A model generated the notes under the pieces. The model ran no database searches. It was not told the origin of the DNA and saw only the letters and a list, made by a program, of their open reading frames with translations. A stretch of DNA of 64,000 nt from Oreohelix idahoensis. Its lineage: Eukaryota; Mollusca; Gastropoda; Stylommatophora; Oreohelicidae. Below are positions 33,179-45,233 of this stretch, in pieces. Position 1 is the stretch's first letter, and every line of letters starts with the position of its first letter. A program made the position numbers and the translations under genes. The stretch is from positions 338,307 through 402,306 of the forward strand of contig JAMPIV010018779.1 of assembly GCA_024509875.1 (NCBI GenBank), in the 5' to 3' direction.

Positions 33179-34127
33179 GATCAAATTCCTAGGATTCCAG
33201 TCTTGTTAATTAAAGTCCTGGCCCCTTTAAGTTTCCAGTCTTGTATTCCAAAGCTGCCCAATACTCGATCTGTTACTTATAGTTGTGGAATTTCTAAGTC
33301 CAATGTCTCCTTTTTCTTTCCGGCTTTTAGTCATGATATGACTTGTGCGCTGCAGTCTCTCTGTGTGATCTGTGTCTGTGTTTTCATCACCCTATATTCT
33401 CAGTTCTTAGTGCAAATCACAGATTGCACTTCCGACTCGTGTGCCAATAAAATACATTGTATATTTCAGCTCCTCGTAATGAACCAATCCAATCGAATCT
33501 CGTTCAGCAGTACGTGGGTAGGGGCGTTTCAAATACAAAAAAATAATTACCCTCACGTGTTTCAAAATAATAAATTTAATATTCACGCGTGACCTCGTAC
33601 AGTGATGTCATATCGTTGCGTCAGACTTCTGGCTGCACCTATCTGCCTCTCACCATATTGTGACCATGTGTTCCTGGCGTAACGTCTACAAATCTTGAGT
33701 TTCCAGACAGATTATCTGAGATAATTACACACAGGGATGGTCTAAGCGGAAACAAATTACGCATTACCATATGTGTTTCGCTAGACGGATCTTCGCCAGA
33801 TTAGCCACACAATATGGGGTTCTATTCATAGACCATACACAATGCAAGCTTGAATAAACAGGCCCAGTACCTTTGAAAAGATGGTCAGCCTGATAATACG
33901 TGATAAAATATTATCGCTGACCGGGTCAATAAACCTGGCGTAACACAAACAGTCAAGGAGTGAAGTGTTAGAGACTTAACTCTACTGATCCAGCATAGAG
34001 AGTAAATAATGGTGCATAAAATATGCCACATAATAATGACAGGGGAGAGAAAAATAAGAAAATATCACTCGCATGAGAATGTAATGCAATCCTGAATGAG
34101 TGGACTTGAGATCGCACAACCGTATCG
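33179..34127. other. Nothing recognised
   Basis: A 145-codon frame at 33155-33592 has Ser/Cys/Phe-rich low-information content with no motif I know. I do not call it a gene. Confidence 0.35.
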
Positions 34128-35095
34128 TCACACCTGGCTCATAGACCTTTTGCTCAGATGAATAAAAGAGACTTGAATCGGCCTCTTACACGCGTCTGGG
34201 GTGTCGTTTATTTAATACTTTCCCTCTCTGACTTCGTGTGTGGTCCTTCAGTTTCATCAGTCCCGGTTTCCTTATTTAATATGAAAGAGATTTCCTGGGC
34301 TATGGAAGTCCGCCCTAAATTCTCCAATAAAAGGTGTCCATACCGGATAAAGAAGGAGTTCTGAATTCCAGCTTCACTCTAGCAAGATCTGGTATCTTGG
34401 CAAGCGATCTTCACAGTGGAATAACACTGAAACGTGTCAGGTTATATTCCCGGTCTCCCGCGCATCTGTTTGTTATGGAGTTAAATAAACGCTCATTTTC
34501 AAAATCATTTTCAAACAGGCGGGTGAGGGTGTGGTACTGTCAAAATATTCCACGTGAAATAAGGTGCGTACAGCAAAAGGTCACGTATTATCATTTATGG
34601 CAATACGATGTACGATGCCTTACGTACATACTCGCGAACATGTCGTTAACCTCATATGACAACGTGTTCCAAAAGTAACAATTCATTACTTTATCAGAAA
34701 GTATTCTCTTATCTGTGTCTGTACATCAGCTGTCTCCCCGTATTCCAAGCTTTGATGATGCGCGCACTCGTCTTATCGGTGATTAGGTAGAAAGCGCTGG
34801 GCGATGTACGTTAATCCGTAGCTGCCAAGCTTGGTACAATGGAGTTTTACGAGCCTGCCTCTCGTAATATTATCTCTACCTCTCCTTGCAAATGTCAGAT
34901 AACAGACAAGACACAATGTACTGAAAGTAGTGAAAGAATACTTGAACATATAAACTATCTGCTACATAGTATAGAAAGAAAGAAAGAAAGTGCGACAATT
35001 GAAAGCACGCAATAAAATCAGTACCACCAATGCACCGATTACTTCCGGAGTGAAACAGAGATCGAGAGGGGTCGCCCCATTCTGTCACAGCACAC
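34128..35095. repeat. Duplicated block D, copy 1
   Basis: Co-linear with 40245-41195. Shared landmarks are GACTTGAATCGGCCTCTTA, ACGCGTCTGGGGTGTCGTTT, ACACTGAAACGTGTCAGGT, the (GAAA)n stretch AGAAAGAAAGAAAGAAAGTG, and GAAACAGAGATCGAGAGGGG. Identity looks about 75-80%. Non-coding. Confidence 0.85.
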
Positions 35096-35116
35096 ATCTT
35101 TGAACCTCAGCTGCGG

Positions 35117-35345
35117 TCATCCAAATGTTCTTTTGCCATGTGGCAGTTGTCCATAGAAGATATCTTTCGGGATGCGACCAACTTCCATACGGCGGACACG
35201 GCCAAACCAGCGTAGTCTGCGCTGTCTAAGCAGTGTATACAAGCTTCGAATGCCAGCACGTGACAACACTTCGACATTTGTCACTTTGCCCTTCCACGAA
35301 ATACCTAGGGTATGGCGTAGACATCGTAGATGGAAGGTGTTTAAC
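35117..35345 (-). pseudogene. LINE ORF2 C-terminal fragment
   Basis: The minus-strand frame reads FHLRCLRHTLGISWKGKVTN, then VEVLSRAGIRSLYTLLRQRR and LRWFGRVRRM..RIPKD..YGQL. This is the conserved post-RT region of a widespread APE-type LINE group (R-C-L-R-x-I-L-x-I-x-W...V.N.EVL...RLRW.GHV.RM). The usual GHV is GRV here. Both ends are truncated. It lies directly next to block D. Confidence 0.8.
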
Positions 35346-35635
35346 ACACATGTACACATGCGCGCACATACATACATATAATCTGTTAATTGTTACATTT
35401 GCAGCAGGAGAATGAAGGCTATAGATGTCATAGAAAAAAAATTAATTGTAGCCTTTCTTTAGGCAGAAAAACGAGCTTACTGTTAATTAGATAAGTACCA
35501 TAATTTTATACTGAACGTTGCAGACAAAGAACAGTAAAAAATATACCATTCGATAGATAAAAGATTACGTTTATATGTTAGAAGTGGGAATGTTTTTGTT
35601 TACTTCCCGTCTGCTTTTCTTTCTTCTCGACACCC

Positions 35636-35788
35636 ATGCATTCCTTACATTTCAGCTCCTGGTGGGCCACTGACCTTGAACAAATATACTTCAGACCTTC
35701 CTCTCTTGTGCCATCCCTTCAAGAACTTTCCACCACTTCTTTATCCTTTTGTATGTCTGTCTTCAGTTACATCCTTCATGTGTTTTCT

Positions 35789-35851
<63 letters not shown>

Positions 35852-35960
35852 CTCTCTCTCTTTTACTCTTATCCTGGGGATTCCAAGACAGAGACGTGCA
35901 ATGTAAAACCGTCAGTTCTTCTTCTCAATGTCTGTCATATCTAAAGCCAGCGTCTTCGAA
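35636..35960 (+). repeat. Interspersed repeat R3, unexpanded copy
   Basis: CAGCTCCTGGTGGGCCACTG through CTTCTTTATCC, TCTGTCTTCAGTTACATCC and, after a (TC)n tract, CCTGGGGATTCCAAGACA matches the sequences flanking and inside the large satellite at 49.66-54.12 kb. Here the equivalent of the 63-bp satellite unit occurs once (about 35741-35803). Confidence 0.7.
35791..35860. repeat. (TC)n microsatellite
   Basis: About 70 bp of TC repeats inside the R3 copy. Confidence 0.95.
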
Positions 35961-36092
35961 TTCTCCTCACATTTTATTCCACTTGTATTTTTCTGCTTCA
36001 TTCCGTCAGTTCCACATTGGGGATTGTATTATTTCACAATCAGTTCCTCTATTACGAGTTTATATCTTTCTGGGTGTCATTTTTTTTTTTTT

Positions 36093-36570
36093 TTTTGGTT
36101 CTACGTGTTTCAAAGGCATACAAATGGACTTCCTTGACATTTGACGTTCTCGGAAGGTGAAAGTCATTTTTTTGTTTTTCTACGTGTTTAACAGGCATAC
36201 AAATGGCATACCTTGAAATTTGATCTTCTCGACAGGTGAAGGTTAGTTTTTGTTGTTCTACGTGTTTCAGAGGCGTACAAATGGACTGCCTTTTTCATTT
36301 GATCTTCTTGACAGGTGAAGGTCATATTTTGTTGTTCTACGTGTTTTAGGGGCATGCAAATGGACTGCCTTGGCATTTGATCTTCTCGGCAGGTGAAGGT
36401 CAAATTTTGTTGTTCTACGTATTTCAGAGGCATGCAGATGGACTGCCTTGGCATTTGATCTTCTCGGCAGGTGAAGGTCATTTTTGTTGTTCTACGTATT
36501 TCAGAGGCATGCAGATGGACTGCTTTGACATTTGATCTTCTCGGCAGGTGAAGGTCATTTTTGTCTGCAA
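36093..36570. repeat. 78-bp tandem repeat, about 6 copies
   Basis: CTACGT starts at 36101, 36180, 36258, 36337, 36415 and 36492. Each unit contains GGACTGCCTTGGCATTTGAT-type sequence and CAGGTGAAGGTCA. Because the period is near 78 bp, the minus strand stays open for 142 codons with a 26-residue repeat (..FTCREDQMPRQSICMP..). I see no sign that it is translated. Confidence 0.9.
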
Positions 36571-36720
36571 TATGTGGACACGGAAAGAACAGTTTTCTGA
36601 TAAGAAAATGCATCAATCAGAAAGGACGAGCCAGAAAACAAACTATCCGTTATTAATTGAGTGCCTTGTTTAGACCCCAAGGGTCTCTTTTAAGACAAAG
36701 AAATAATAGTGCTGTTGCTC

Positions 36721-37480
36721 TGTGACGGTATTGCCTCCCCTGCTTTGCAGTAGTGGTCCAACAGTGGCCAAAACTCAAGAGTATCTGATATGGGCTTCAA
36801 AAGTATCTACCTTCGCACAAGATTACTCTTGGCAGAGACGTAGATAGAAAGGTAATTACACTTATATCGCAACGGGAGTCTTCACAAGATATTCAGATAA
36901 GCGAAAACAATGCTGCTTTGGCTGAGTACGTTAATTCTAGAATCTGCCGACCACTTTTGTGACGAATTAAGCAATGATTAGTTTTAGCTCGTTAAGCCCC
37001 CCCACCTCTGATTTACTCAGTGGAATTCTAGTTAGTCTGGTATAGCTCTGTTTAGAATGTGTGCAGTAGACTGACTTAGGCAAACATGCAGTACATTTAA
37101 AAGGATTAAATCGAAGTTAAATTTGTAAAATTACAAATAACTAAATTTAATAATCACTTAAGTTTTAACAGGTTGAAAATAATTTGAATAGTTTAGAAGA
37201 AAAGTTTCCTCATTGATTGATACTAGAGTCGATGGGGAAAAATTCACTTTGGCAGCGTATATTTTTGCACTTAGCTGCCAATATTAGTTTCTGCTCCCGC
37301 TGATGTGTTGGTTCTTTTTACACTGCTCACGCTCGTCGCTGGTCAAGGTTGTCGGGTGTAGCTCGTTTCCGAGAAATGTCAAGGAAAGTCTACAAAGTTG
37401 GTCCCTCGTCTTAAAGCTTAGGCCACTGTTCCCTTCTTGTTCCAAAGATAGTACTTTCTGCTGGTACCAGCAATAACAAT
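36721..37480. repeat. Family R1, copy 3
   Basis: Begins at the same base as copy 1 (TGTGACGGTATTGCC) and follows it with small gaps to GATAGTACTTTCTGCTGGTA. Confidence 0.85.
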
Positions 37481-37840
37481 GATAAAGAATAGAAACGAAA
37501 CGCTCTTCTGAGTATTGCGTTTCCCGACACATACTTTTGTGTTCCTTTTTCTTCTATTCTACCATCCCATTAATCTCAGAATTTACCCTCGATGAGAATT
37601 AAATTTAATACCTCGGGATAAAACTTTCTTTACATTTAAAGTGAATAGCTTTAGCTTTACATTACATTTAAATGAAAAGGTTAATAGTACAGATAGAATA
37701 TGTTTACATTTACATTTCCACTGATTGAAAAGTGTTCACAATATAAATTGAATATATTTTCATTTATGTTTACACTGATTTGAAAAGTTTGAAACTTCCA
37801 TTAATTTTAAAGTGCATTTGTTAACATTGACATTTACATT

Positions 37841-39905
37841 TGTTGGAAACCCTCTGGATTAAATTCAAGGATATCATAAAGACAGCTGCTGCAGAAGCAT
37901 GCGGTGAAGTCAGACTTGGGAACAAGAGAAAGAGGACACCTTGGTGGACAGAGGAAGTCAAAGAGAAAATGAGAGAGAAGAAAATGGCATGGAAACAATA
38001 CTTAGGAGCTAAAAACACAACAGGACAAATGGAAAATATAGAGAATATGTGACACTCAGAACAGAAGCAAAGAACAAAGTGCTAGCAGCAAAACAGAAGT
38101 CCTGGGAAGAATTTGGAGAAAAGCTAGAAAAAGATGCACAAGAAAACCAGAAATTGTTCTATAAGACCCTAAAGAACGTGAGGAAGGAAAAACAATGCCC
38201 TCTCAAATTTATAAAGGACAAGCAAGGCAAATTGCTTACTGCCCCGAAGGAAGTAATGGAAAGATGGAAAGAATATTTCTCAGAACTCCTGGATGGTGAG
38301 CAAGGTGAAGCATCAGAAATGATAAACACTAGCACAGAAGAGAAAACCAATGATGGTGAAGATGACATAAAGATGGAAGAACTGAAGGCAGCACTGGAGA
38401 AAATCAAGATGGGCAAAGCAGCAGTGCATGATGGTATAACACCAGAAATGGTTAAGTTCATGGGAGCATCAGACGACCTATTACTCTTAAGGGTTTTACA
38501 GGCAGCGTGGTGCAACAAGACCATACCAAAGGATTGGGAGATTGCCATCATAACACCAATTTTCAAAAAGGGTGACAATCGACAGTGTGGAAACCATAGA
38601 GGCGTATCCCTTCTCAGTGTCTCCGGTAAAATCTACTCTAGAATCCTAGAGCAGAGACTCCGACGCCTAGCTGAGCCACAATTGGATGAGGTCCAGTGCG
38701 GATTCCGAGCAAACCGAAGTACTCAAGACCTAATCTTCACACTCAGACAGCTGAGTGAAAAGGCCCTTGAGTATAAGAGTGAGATGCATCTTTGTTTCAT
38801 AGATCTGGAAAAGGCGTTTGACAGGGTCCCCTGGAGCAAACTTTGGGACTGTTTGGCAAGGAAGAATATTCCAGCACCTCTGATTCATGCTATACAGAGC
38901 TTCTACAAGTCTTGCAGAAATTATGTGAGGACAGCAAACCATAAGTCAGAAGAGTTCAGGACCACCACTGGTGTAAGACAAGGTGATATCCTATCACCTT
39001 ACCTCTTCATACTCCTTATGGACGATGTCATTAAGGCATGTAAGGAGAGAACAAGAAAGTATTCAGTGGGGTACTGGAAGATGAGACAGGTCTATATTTC
39101 GGAGCTGGCATTTGCTGATGATGTTGCCCTGATTGCTAAATCAGAGGCACATCTCCAATCCAACCTGCAAGTCTGGAAGGAAGAGCTGGAGAAAAGAGGG
39201 ATGGTCATAAGCAGCTCTAAAACAAAATCCATGGTGATATCACGAGAAGAAAGAAGACATCAGATTAAGCTGGGAGAACAGGTCCTGGAGCAGGTCGACC
39301 ACTTTAAATATCTCGGAGCTACTATAGACCGAAAGGGAGGCATCAAAGAAGAGTTGGCCACTCGAAAAGCAGCAGCTGGGAGACTTTTTCAGGTCATAAA
39401 TCGAGGATTCCTCAGCAAGAGAGAGGTTGGTAAGAAAACGAAGATGGCTGTATACCGCTCCACCTATGTCCCAGTCTTGACATATGGATGCGAGTCATGG
39501 GCAATGACTACAACCCACAAAAGCCAGATCCAAACCTCAGAAATGAGGTATCTGAGGAAGGTGGTTGAAGTAACAAGAAGAGACATGGTACGCAACCAGA
39601 TGATACGTCAAGGCCTTAAATCCTACCCCCTGCAGACCCAAGTAGAACAGTCCCTATTAAGATGGTTTGGCCATGTCTACAGAATGGGAGAAGATCGGAT
39701 ACCACGACAAGCATGGGAAACAAAGAGCCAAGGATCCAGACCCCGAGGACGACCCAGAGTCCGCTGGGAGGACAACATTAGACAATCTTTGAAGGACCGA
39801 GGACTAGAATGGAACCAGGCCAGGAGGAAGACAGCCGATAGGATAGTCTGGCGCTCTCTCTTCCAAACCTCTACACCTCACGGTAGAAGGGGAACGACTA
39901 AGTAA
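37841..39905 (+). pseudogene. LINE ORF2 remnant: reverse transcriptase and C-terminal domain
   Basis: A first frame (37841-38051) reads ...FKDIIKTAAAEACGEVRLGN and RTPWWTEEVKEKMREKKMAW. One base is lost near 38022, and the sequence then continues in the main frame to 39905 (about 618 codons). RT landmarks from 38049: CGFRANRSTQDLIF about 218, FIDLEKAFDRVPW about 250, GVRQGDILSPYLF about 308, catalytic FADDVALIA about 355, and YLGATIDRKGG about 420. The C-terminal part has LTYGCESW about 478 and RWFGHVYRMGEDRIPRQAW, then RGRPRVRWED. It ends GTTK-stop. Apart from the missing endonuclease and one frameshift it is well preserved, so the insertion is young. The clade (RTE-like or a neighbour) is not decided. 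Confidence 0.88.
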
Positions 39906-39913
39906 GTAAGTAA
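37841..39913 (+). mobile_element. 5'-truncated LINE with 12-bp target duplication and (TAAG)n tail
   Basis: The insertion lies between two copies of GACATTTACATT (37829-37840 and 39914-39925). It ends just after the ORF2 stop in TAAGTAAGTAAG, a short tandem tail rather than poly-A. The 5' end starts within the linker upstream of RT, so the endonuclease is absent. 56194-57300 is a shorter, inverted copy of the same family and is nearly identical in sequence. Surrounding DNA is itself rich in ACATTTACAT, so the duplication could be longer or shorter by a few bases. Confidence 0.88.
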
Positions 39914-39969
39914 GACATTTACATTGGTTTGAAACTGTAAGTATTATAATTAGAATGTACATCGTTTCT

Positions 39970-40130
39970 TCATCTTTTCCTCCCTGCTCCAGATGGAACC
40001 TGGGACTATTTTATGCTTTTAGTTCTATTTAAGAAACTAGCAATAAAGCAATCACCAGCCCTTGGCAGTGGTGGTTCATGAAATCATCATTCTATATGCT
40101 GAGGTTGCCAGCCTCAAATAACTAGGACAT
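39970..40130 (+). repeat. Family R2, copy 2
   Basis: CAATCACCAGCCCTTGGCAG through GCTGAGGTTGCCAGCC matches 32782-32850. Confidence 0.65.
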
Positions 40131-40244
40131 CCACTAGCGATCTTCACGTATTAATTTTCACCTGAAAAAAAAATATATGTGTGTGTGTGTGTGTTAGTTC
40201 ACTTGTTAGTAATATGAAATGTAAAATGACCACTTACGCCAATC

Positions 40245-41195
40245 CTGGCTCACAGACGTTTTTGCTCAGATGAATAAAGGAGACTTGAATCGGCCTCTTA
40301 TACGCGTCTGGGGTGTCGTTTCTTTAATAAGGTAATTTCTTCTCTGACTTTGCGTGTTTTCAGTTTACTCAGTCCGGTTTCCTTATTAAAATTATAGAGA
40401 TTTCATGGGCTGTTGTTGTAAGTCCGTCAAGATTCTCCAAGAAAAGATCCGGCCTGATAAAAGGAATTCTGACTTCTAACTCTGGCATGGTCTGGTGTCG
40501 TCATGGCAAGCGATCTTCACCGTAGGTTTTCACAGGGAAATAACACTGAAACGTGTCAGGTACATGCCTGTCCTACCCCCGCATCTGTTTGTTATGCTAC
40601 TAAGTAAAAAGCCAATCGTTTTCAAACATGCATGTCCCGTGGGAAAATTCAAAATATTTCCGACATGGAAAAATTTTGCGCGTGATGTAAAGGTCGTCTC
40701 TTACATGTATGGTATGAAAACTTCCGATTGCCTGGCAGACGAACTCACGGACACATCTGTAAACTGTGTTTCAGATGTAACAAATTATTACTTTATCAGA
40801 AAGTAATCTATTAGCAGGCGGGCAATCTCATTATCTGCCCCGTACTCTGGCCTTTATCAGTGATTAGCAAATACGCTTGCATTTTTTTCGGGCTAATCTG
40901 TCAAGGCCAAGATTTGGTACAAAGGAATTCTACCAACCTGCCTGTCGTTAATATTATTTCTGCCGCTCCTTACAAAGCTTAGCGAAGGGACGGGAAACAA
41001 ACAGACGTAATAACTTATCCCTGAAAGGAGATGTAAGAATGAAATACCAAATATCTGCTACACATAGCAGAGAAAGAAAGAAAGAAAGTGCGACAACTGA
41101 AATAATCCAATAAAAATCAGAAAACAAATGTAACTGATACTGCCGTTGTGAAACAGAGATCGAGAGGGGTCGCCTCATTCTGTCACATGCTCCCT
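40245..41195. repeat. Duplicated block D, copy 2
   Basis: Partner of 34128-35095, same orientation. It begins TGGCTCACAGACGTTTTTGC and ends CGAGAGGGGTCGCCTCATTC. The 103-codon frame inside (40495-40806) is not conserved in the partner, so it is not a gene. Confidence 0.85.
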
Positions 41196-41529
41196 TAGGA
41201 ATGTCGTACAAGGAGACTCACATAAGTTTGTGCATTGGGGCTGGCAATCTCATCATGTAAAACAATTTTTTTACAAAAACCACTTCTACAAGAGCACGTG
41301 AAAGCTTTGTGCTGGCTTCCTTCAAGGGAGCAAGCTGCAGTGATGACCTAATGCTCCATAGGAAGCAAACAGAAAAAGGATGGAAATTATTATTATTTCT
41401 TGAGTACTCGTTGCAAGTTTTTCTACACTTGGAAGAGTTAACACTTTGCTCAGCGTAGATTTTAATACAGGCAACGTATAGACATACATCTATATTTATA
41501 TTTAGAATCCGCATAATTGTCTACACTAG
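41196..41529. other. Nothing recognised
   Basis: No coding or repeat structure seen. Confidence 0.35.
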
Positions 41530-41645
41530 CTACAGTGGGAGTTTTCCCTTGTTTTGGCGAGGTGCGTCCTGTTCATTCTAGACACAAGATGCGTCGGTTA
41601 TATTAGGGCGCATCTCCAAATATAAAAGACCTAGTGGTCTGGTGT
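41530..41645. repeat. Interspersed repeat R4, copy 1
   Basis: GTTTTGGCGAGGTGCGTCC...TAGACACAAGATGCGTCGGT...AAATATAAAAGACCTAG matches 54232-54320. Confidence 0.75.
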
Positions 41646-42644
41646 ATTTTCAGCGTTGAAATAATCGCGTTCGCCACATAGTAAAAATTAAGTAGTTTTT
41701 GTGACGAAATGTAACAAATTGTTAAAAAATACAAAGGCAAAAATCGCGTGACGTCATATGTGGTCGACCCTAATAGCTTGTTATTCTAATACTTGATGCA
41801 CGCATATATTAACTAATAGCTCGTTATAATGCTATTAGATGCATGCTTATATGTAACTGATTGATATCACATGCATACACAGTCTTTCAATGACACTTGA
41901 TGCATGTACAATGTTCATTGCCTCCGTTCTCCACTGAATAATCTGTCTTTACATCGGACAGCCTAATGAACTGATCGATCTCGCGTCCAAGATTGAAAAG
42001 ATACAATTACTAGGGGCATGTTACCCACGGAATGATAACTGCCGGTCTGAGGATGTTCTAGATTGATAACAGGCCGTGTATATTTTTCTCTAGAACACTT
42101 CTCAGTACTTGCATATTATTTTTTAAGCAGACAAACATATATTCCATTCCAGAGTTCACTGACATGAGTGGAATGTAATGGTTCCGACTGCGATTGGAAC
42201 AAATTGCACTTTTTTTCGAGCTCTCGTGGTCTGCGAGAAAACGTAGGTTAGTTAAAGAAATCATATAATATCATGCTCTTGAAACTAAAACTCCCGATTG
42301 AAGAACCTTGTTTTAATAGCTTGGAAAGTATTAGTTATAACGTGCTATGACAGACCTAGTGCGTGCACAGACAGGGATTTCCAATAAACACGTACATGAC
42401 AAGTCTTTAACATTTCTTCCTCCGATATGCTGCTATGGGACTTAAGACATCTTATAAAACGAATTAGAAGAACACAGTCCATGGTGTGTCTCTTTCTATT
42501 GGCTAATTTAGAACAGTGCACAAGCTGATGTAAACTTCGACACGTAAAATTGAATGCCCATTGTAAGATAGCCGGCTTAAAGCTGTGTGTCTAAGGTAAG
42601 ACCAGAATGTTTGCTTCGACCAGAGATCTCCTCCGGTGTTAGGG
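41646..42644. other. Nothing recognised
   Basis: Short local repeats only (TTGATGCACGCATATA / TAGATGCATGCTTATA near 41793-41855). No coding support. Confidence 0.4.
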
Positions 42645-42802
42645 ACTGGAGGTAAGAAAACATGTTAGGGACTGAGTGATACGACAGATAACTGGAGGTA
42701 AGAAAACATGTTAGGGACTGAGTGATACGACAGATAACTGGAGGTAAGAAAACATGTTAGGGACTGAGTGATACGACAGATAACTGGAAGTAAGAAAACA
42801 TG
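42645..42802. repeat. 46-bp tandem repeat, 3.4 perfect copies
   Basis: ACTGGAGGTAAGAAAACATG starts at 42645, 42691 and 42737, with a partial copy at 42783. The copies are identical except for one base in the partial copy. The array ends exactly where the tRNA-like SINE head starts. Confidence 0.95.
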
Positions 42803-43070
42803 AGGAGTCGGAGTGGCTAAGAGGTATGTCGTCCGCCTCCAATTCTAAAGGTACCGGATTCGATCTCAGTAGAGGGAATATCATTTATGGAATTCTTTTT
42901 TTTCTTCAGAACTAGTTATCCTAATGATGTCATACTCCTGGGTAGTGAGATCGTTTGCCTAGCCTTCTCGGAAAAGGGCGAAAAAATAGGAGGTCCCGTT
43001 CGCAAGTTGCGCACGTTAAAAATACCACGGCAGTTGGAAATCGTAAAGAGTAGGTCGTAAGGCCGCTGCC
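42802..43070 (+). mobile_element. tRNA-derived SINE
   Basis: The head has a Pol III A box (TGGCTAAGAGG, 42814-42824) and B box (GGATTCGATCTC, 42856-42867) at tRNA-like spacing. The body contains GCGCACGTTAAAAATACCAC (about 43007-43026), followed by GGCAGTTGGAAATCG. The anticodon arm does not fold as a functional tRNA and there is a long non-tRNA body, so this is a SINE and not a tRNA gene. No clear poly-A or tandem tail is seen and the 3' end is approximate. Confidence 0.7.
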
Positions 43071-45024
43071 CTCGCAAAATTTAAAATTAGAAACCTACCC
43101 ACCACACAAAAATATTTATAGAATGTGTGGTTCCTATATTCACACATTGGGATTCTCGCCGGTGCTACGGAGTTCGTGCACTGTGCTGAGGTATTCCTTG
43201 CGCGATATAAGGGAGGAGATCTGACCACTGATAGAGTTTTCCGTGTCCAATAAAGATAGTCCTTCAAACCAAAGAAAACATGAATACAACCGACATTTGA
43301 CAAAATTAGAGAATCTTGAATTTGCACAAGATATAAATTCTTTCTCATAAATATAAAACTACAGGAAAAGACAAATAGTCTACGAGTGGGAGCAGCCAAA
43401 TTAAGGCCACACATATCAGTGTGTAGAGAGGAAAAAAAATGAGAACAAATATTAGGCACACGATTCGGTGACTGTCAAAGGTCAAAAAATGATTGGAAAA
43501 GTGCTTGACTTTTGTCAGGTGGCGTGAGGGTAGCCAACTCACGATATATGTTTCACGCGGTTGAGAAAAATTATGATTGAACTAATGTTGAAAATATCTT
43601 CAGCTTAGCATTACCTAGACAGTCCCTTGCATAGTCAAAGAAAAACAAAATAATGGCGGGTATAAAATGAAAAATCAGTTGCTACACTCAGTGTTACAAC
43701 AGAAAAGACTACTGTAAAGGATCAAATTATTTGGTAACTATTTGTGTACAGGCTACTACCGAAATTGGGAATACCACTATTTTAAAAAAATATCCAAGCA
43801 CCCCATAATACAGAATTTCTTTTCATATTTTTGTGTGTTTGTCTTTAGATAAGACTATGGAAGGAGATTCATTCACTCATCATCCTTCAGCTCCAAGCAG
43901 CACAGGTCTTCAACCAGGGTGTGACGGAATTTGGGTTTTGTCCTTTTACTTCCCTTCTTTCCCTCCTACTTTTTCCTTTTATTTCTTCATTTTACGCATA
44001 TAAACCTGCCCATCCCCGCGCCTTAGATTTGTTGACCTCTGTTCATACTGCAATAGTGCTATTTCACGGCTAATTGACCACCCTTAAGGATTAATTGTAA
44101 TCGCTTAAATTGTTAAACCAGACTAACGTCCTACGGTAAGCATAGAAATCGCCTGTCTAGGCGCATTGTTCGCTACAAAAGCGTTCAGACATAGTGGCGG
44201 AGAATACAAAAGGGAAACCAGATGTTGTCGGCTATATGTCGCTGCTTATCCTTCTGGGGACCAGGAAAGTACAGGTGATAATTCCTTAACTCACTTCCGA
44301 CCAGACATTATCTGTGTAATTATTTCAAAGAAATCTGTCCGAGTAGACAAATTAGCGATGACACTGTCTTCAAGCGAAGTTATAAATCGTAATTGAAAGG
44401 TTATCTAAGAGGGACGGAAGACGTCGGGCCATATATGGGAGATGAGGTCATGTATATAAATTTTAAAATGATTTTTTTTAAATGCGGGGAAAGTAAAATA
44501 ACTGACACCCCGACCCACTACATTCTAGCTCATGGATTGGATCATATGAGAATCAGAAATAAACATTTATTCTGATTGGAAGTTTTGTCGGAAACGCCAG
44601 GTGGAAGCGTGGGCAGGAAAACTGCAACATAACCTTGCAAATTCGGAGGCTAAAACACACTGCATTCCAGAATCGTAAAAAGTAGACAGCTCGGACTGAA
44701 GCCAGGAAAAGAACAGAGTTAGAATTCTGACCTTACAGGAACGGACAAAACACGTATTGGAAATTCTTCTGAATACTACAGCAAGGATGATTTACCTATT
44801 AATACGGAAACCGGACTCCTACAGGACCTATTCCCAAAGTCATAGAGGGATTCTAACTAGAAATAATACCCTTGACGAGTGTTTGAGGCATCTTTATCAA
44901 GTTGCCAATACTATTCTACTGAGCAAGGACTCAAGAGTTCCCAACTAGTTTGAGGTAAGTCGTAACATATATTATATTTTATACTTTGAATTTGACATGT
45001 TTGAACTTGTTGATTGGTATATAG
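43071..45024. other. Nothing recognised
   Basis: About 2 kb of AT-rich sequence. Frames such as 43016-43459 (minus, 147 codons) show no motif and overlap the SINE body. Confidence 0.4.
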
Positions 45025-45170
45025 GTCCATACGAGGCTAGAAACCTCAGCATGTGAAAATTATATATTCATGAACCACCACATCAAATCGCTGGTGATTG
45101 CTCTCACAGGGAACCAAAAGCAGAGGTAACCCCAGACTCCGAATGCAGCACGGAGTGAATGATGATGACA
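45025..45170 (-). repeat. Family R2, copy 3 (inverted)
   Basis: Reverse complement of the 32720-32872 block: CCTCAGCATGTGAAAATTAT, ATGAACCACCACATC, CGCTGGTGATTGCTC and CCCCAGACTCCGAATGC. It ends in a short ATGATGATGA tail. Confidence 0.65.
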
Positions 45171-45233
45171 TCATATGTTTATATTTACTATCATTTGTAA
45201 TAAGTTGTATATATACTTAAACAGGAAAAGTAA

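Noticed and set aside
33155..33592. 145-codon plus-strand frame as a host gene
   Set aside because: No recognisable motif, low-complexity composition, no splice structure I can support, and it begins inside a tandem repeat.
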